Part shown: one piece after another, positions 61,036-64,000 of the stretch
Position numbering within the stretch: position 1 is the first letter of the stretch
How the letters are laid out: the number at the start of each line of letters is the position of its first letter
Source: Fomitopsis serialis
Lineage: Eukaryota > Basidiomycota > Agaricomycetes > Polyporales > Fomitopsidaceae
NCBI RefSeq assembly: GCF_022376445.1
Contig: NW_025954981.1
Span: forward strand, 124,001-188,000
Direction: 5' to 3'
Length of the DNA stretch: 64,000 bases
Translations under genes and position numbers: made by a program
Notes under the pieces: model-generated
Database searches by the model: none
Told to the model about the DNA's origin: nothing
What the model saw: only the letters and a program-made list of their open reading frames with translations

Positions 61036-63930
61036 ATGGCGTATTCGCAGACCCCTACCTCGAGACCGATGAGTAAGTCTCCGCGCACATCCTGGACTAC
61101 GATCTTTGACGCGAGGAGTGCCAGGTCCGACGCGACATACGATGAGTTATTCAGACTGGCTCAACGGTATCTTACATCAGGTACGTAAAGTCAACCGTCT
61201 CAGTCGCTTGCTTTCTGAAGATGTGGCGGCAATGAACGCAGAAGAACCCGCACCATACTCGCAGTCGCCGACCCCACAGCCTGACAATCTCTCACAGCAC
61301 TTCTCTCTGTCTTCTGTCCACGATGGACGCCTCCTCGATTCGGAGAGACTCCCGTCGTTCTTTCCTCATCATGTCAGGGCCCTTATCATGGATTACTGTG
61401 GTGCTATCACATCACCGTCGCCTCGCCTGGCACTCACGCAGGTCGATTTGCATATCATTTCCCTCATACAAGCCCGTATGCAGCAGCTGGATGGTGGCTT
61501 GGAGGGTTCGGCGTACAGCAATGCGCATCATCATGATGAAGCTGGGCAGGAGGCCATTGGATCCTCCGTGAGTCACAAAAAACGCGTCCGGACAGTTGAC
61601 TCACGCATAGACTTCCGATGTACAGGTCTCCCCACCTCCTCATTCCACAACAATCGACTCCTCCGTGCCAACGACTCCGGAACCCGCGGTTAGGTGTCAG
61701 TACGATGGGTGTCGCGGTCATTTCGCGTCTTTGAGTCTTTCGGATATAGCGTCTCACCTACGCCAGTGTCATTTCGACGGATGCTCCAGAGATGCTTGGA
61801 AAGGAGCCGACGACGACACGCGCGTGGTGTGCCAGTGGCCTCACTGCAACCAGGACAGACCGCTGTTGAGGCGCACGCTTGCGAAGCACCTCAAGGACGT
61901 GCATCTCCGGGAGAATAGGATCGTATGTATTCACCCAGGATGCACAGACTCGTTCTCTCGTCGTGACGCTATGGTGCGCCACGCCAAAAAGTGCCCGCAA
62001 AGCCCTTCGCACGAACATGCCTGAGTGCAGTACGTCGTCTCTGTTTTACGTGGCGATCTGGTTTTGCTTACTAGTAGCTATCCGCCATAGCTCCCGGGCC
62101 TTTCTGCCTTCGCACATCTACCCTCCCGCTGGCCGACTTTGAGGATGTCGTGCAGCCGTGGCAGTTCTTGCAACAAAAGTCCGTAGTACCCGACCACGTC
62201 GTACACGAGAATAGACCAGTCGAAATGCACAGTGCCATTGCCAGAGCGTCGTGGTGACATGATTGAGCGACGCGTAGGCTTTGTTGTGCTCACGAGCGTC
62301 CCGAACTTGAAGCTCCGAGTCAAAATACTATCGGCGATACCAGTGGGATGTCAGTCTTGCACATCCTCAACGCATCCCCGCAGGCTTCCGTTGACGATAG
62401 AGCATGCCAACGGCCAAGTCATCTCCTAATAATTATTTGTGTGTGGGGGATCGTCCCTTTGCGATGGGAAAAGCTCATAAAAGGAAGTCAAGGGTCTCCG
62501 CGCTGTCGCGGCAAGGACGGTTCGCTCTTCTCAACATCGCGCACCATGTTGGTCCTCGGGAAAAGGGAACGTAGCGACGAATCAGTTGCCATCTGCCGGT
62601 GTAGCGAGTGTAGATTTTGACGGAAATAATACACAGACTGTGACGGCCGTGGGCAGGTCAGACTACCAGCGCCAGCCTATGTTGGCGAACGATAAGGTCA
62701 GGTGCCACTGGCATGCCGGTGGGCATGTACCACACGCGGCCACGGAGGCTTTCTCTCCTCGACGCCCTAAGACCCCCTCATATCTTGGCTTTGCGCGGAA
62801 TCAGATTCATTGTCCCGGGACCGACGGTCCACTATCCCAAGTTACACTTTGCCATTCAATCCACCAATCCCGTGGTAATACAAGCATATACCACTGGCCG
62901 GGAGCGAGGTACCTTAGGCCCGTCAGCGTAGTCTTTTCCACTCGAAGAGTTGCGGGCGACTGCGAGCGAACCGCTTTCCGGGGAATCACCTTGCCTAGTA
63001 TGGGGCCAGGGAACTAGACGTCGTCCAAGAAGCGAAACAATCGAACCGAATCGCCGCGACGATGCATAGAGTCCGAGGCCTGTGCTGTTGTCACCACCCG
63101 CTCCTGTCCATCATGATAGTCTCCCGCTGAGGTGGACAAGTGGCCATACAGGGAACTGCTCAAGAGAGCTGAGAAGTCCGGAAGATATGATGCACGGCGC
63201 GCGCAGCACGGTCGGCGGTGCCAAGTCGGTGAGTTTTGCATCTAGCGAAACGTCGTAAAGCACGGCCGGTCAACGCCAGATCACCAAACTCCCATATCAC
63301 CGCTTGAAGGGTCAGGCATGTGGAGCGAACAGGAGATAAGCCGCTGCGGCGGTCAGGGCGACCTAGGGGAGTTGCCAGTGAGGCGTGGTCTAGGATTCGC
63401 AGCATCCTGTACGTGTCCTCGTCCTCGTGCTTCCTAGATCTGTTTTGATCTCTCGAGGCTGAAGGTGCGAGCCAGAGATAGCGTCGCCGTAATGAATCTA
63501 TTGATAAATGGGAGCGTGCCAGTGCCAAGGATGGTGCAGGTTCGGACGTGCTTCTGGCGGCGGACGCAGTGAAGTGAGTGAAGGATGCTTCCGAATTGCG
63601 CCTTTGAACTTTATTGTAGCAGACGACCACCTGCTCGAAGACGTTATGTTAGTAGCGTGGACCATGGGCACATGTGCTGCTGCGCACACAGACGACTCCG
63701 CGTGAGCCTACATCCGGGATCACATACACGGCTCCTGCCAAGCGGAAATGAAAACCTTCCTCGCCCTCGTGCGATAGCCTTTAGCTTGCTATCTGCTCCG
63801 GGATGAGCTAAGCGATTGGTCGCTCTGCAATCTATCAACGTGAGCTGTTAGCCACCTATACAGTTGCGTTTGCATCTCCCAATCGATCACTACGTTCACC
63901 GGGACTTCCGGTGATACGTCGGATCTGAAA
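57953..63930 (+). repeat. Direct segmental duplication, unit 2
   Basis: Partner of 48785-55430 in the same orientation, with the same order of anchors. The right-hand 560 bases (63375-63930) match 54900-55430 with moderate divergence: GATCTCTCGAGG, GAAGAATGCTTC/GAAGGATGCTTC, CGCGTGAGCCTAC/CGCATGAGCCTAC and CCTCGTGCGATAG. Divergence outside the zinc-finger exons is far higher than within them. Confidence 0.75.
61036..62024 (+). CDS. C2H2 zinc-finger protein, copy 2
   Basis: Paralogue of 51524-52496. Exons 61036-61072, 61116-61567 and 61626-62024, in phase, 295 residues. The middle region keeps the helical blocks (HHVRALIMDYCGAITS; LTQVDLHIISLIQARMQQL) and a PYSQSPTPQPDNLSQHF motif matching copy 1. 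The fingers are CQYDGCRGHFASL...H-x4-H, CQWPHCNQDRPLLRRTLAKH and CIHPGCTDSFSRRDAMVRHA ending in Cys. The closest stretch between copies is AWKGADD..VVC.WPHC.QDRP. Every zinc ligand is intact, though the surrounding DNA has decayed, which suggests selection. The first-exon choice is the least certain part. Confidence 0.75.
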
Positions 63931-64000
63931 CGCATGAACTTCAAGGATGTTCATGTCGCGCGAGAGGAGCGACGACATAACATTGTGAGTTCCGCACTGC
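62025..64000. other. Downstream part of unit 2; no gene seen
   Basis: Holds matches to 52735-52797 (at 62260-62325), 54255-54420 (at 62689-62900) and 54900-55430 (at 63375-63930). No recognisable coding sequence up to the window edge. Confidence 0.45.

Noticed and set aside
1..64000. CRISPR arrays, rRNA genes, retrotransposon polymerases and viral sequence
   Set aside because: I looked for spaced direct repeats, rRNA signatures, and reverse transcriptase or integrase motifs and saw none.

Overview
The window looks like a piece of an Agaricomycete (basidiomycete) genome. Base composition is balanced. Genes are cut by many introns of about 35-115 nt with GTNNGT donors and YAG acceptors. The families are basidiomycete-typical: a DUF6589 protein, a CigA-like O-fucosyltransferase, ERG1, EOS1, a ZIP transporter and a multi-exon P450. 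All exon models below were built by eye from splice signals, codon phase and family conservation.

Layout. 1.1-4.1 kb: two tandem, same-strand alpha/beta-hydrolase esterase paralogues. 4.9-7.1 kb: a complete ten-exon cytochrome P450. 7.1-14 kb: gene-poor, with a decayed tandem repeat at 12.3-13.2 kb. 14.1-14.5 kb: a 112-residue secreted protein. 16.3-18.4 kb: a ZIP zinc transporter. 18.6-19.9 kb: an inverted duplication of the ZIP promoter that encloses a dead copy of the secreted-protein gene. 20.4-21.9 kb: a short-chain dehydrogenase. 22.7-26.6 kb: a YPP1/TTC7 homologue (PI4-kinase complex scaffold). 27.4-29.3 kb: an unknown acidic, probably nuclear protein. 30.8-32.6 kb: a CigA-like O-fucosyltransferase. 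33.1-34.9 kb: squalene epoxidase ERG1. 47.1-48.4 kb: EOS1. 48.8-63.9 kb: an old direct segmental duplication whose two units each keep an intact C2H2 zinc-finger gene in otherwise decayed sequence.

The most striking object is a 7,094-bp mobile element at 36268-43361. It is bounded by a perfect 9-bp direct repeat (a target-site duplication), TAG-starting terminal inverted repeats, a hairpin at each end built from different bases, and a 75-bp inner inverted repeat identical at 73 of 75 positions. It carries exactly two intact divergent genes sharing a 179-bp promoter: a RecQ-type helicase and a 1,174-residue DUF6589 protein. I see no known transposase. I infer a recently active DNA transposon in which DUF6589 is the candidate transposase and RecQ its helper.

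A second pattern concerns data quality. At least six genes (esterase 2, YPP1, the unknown acidic gene, O-fucosyltransferase, ERG1, EOS1) have conserved coding that jumps frame, always in the sense of one missing base and in several cases at a short homopolymer. As this includes ERG1, normally an essential gene, sequencing or assembly deletions are the simplest explanation.
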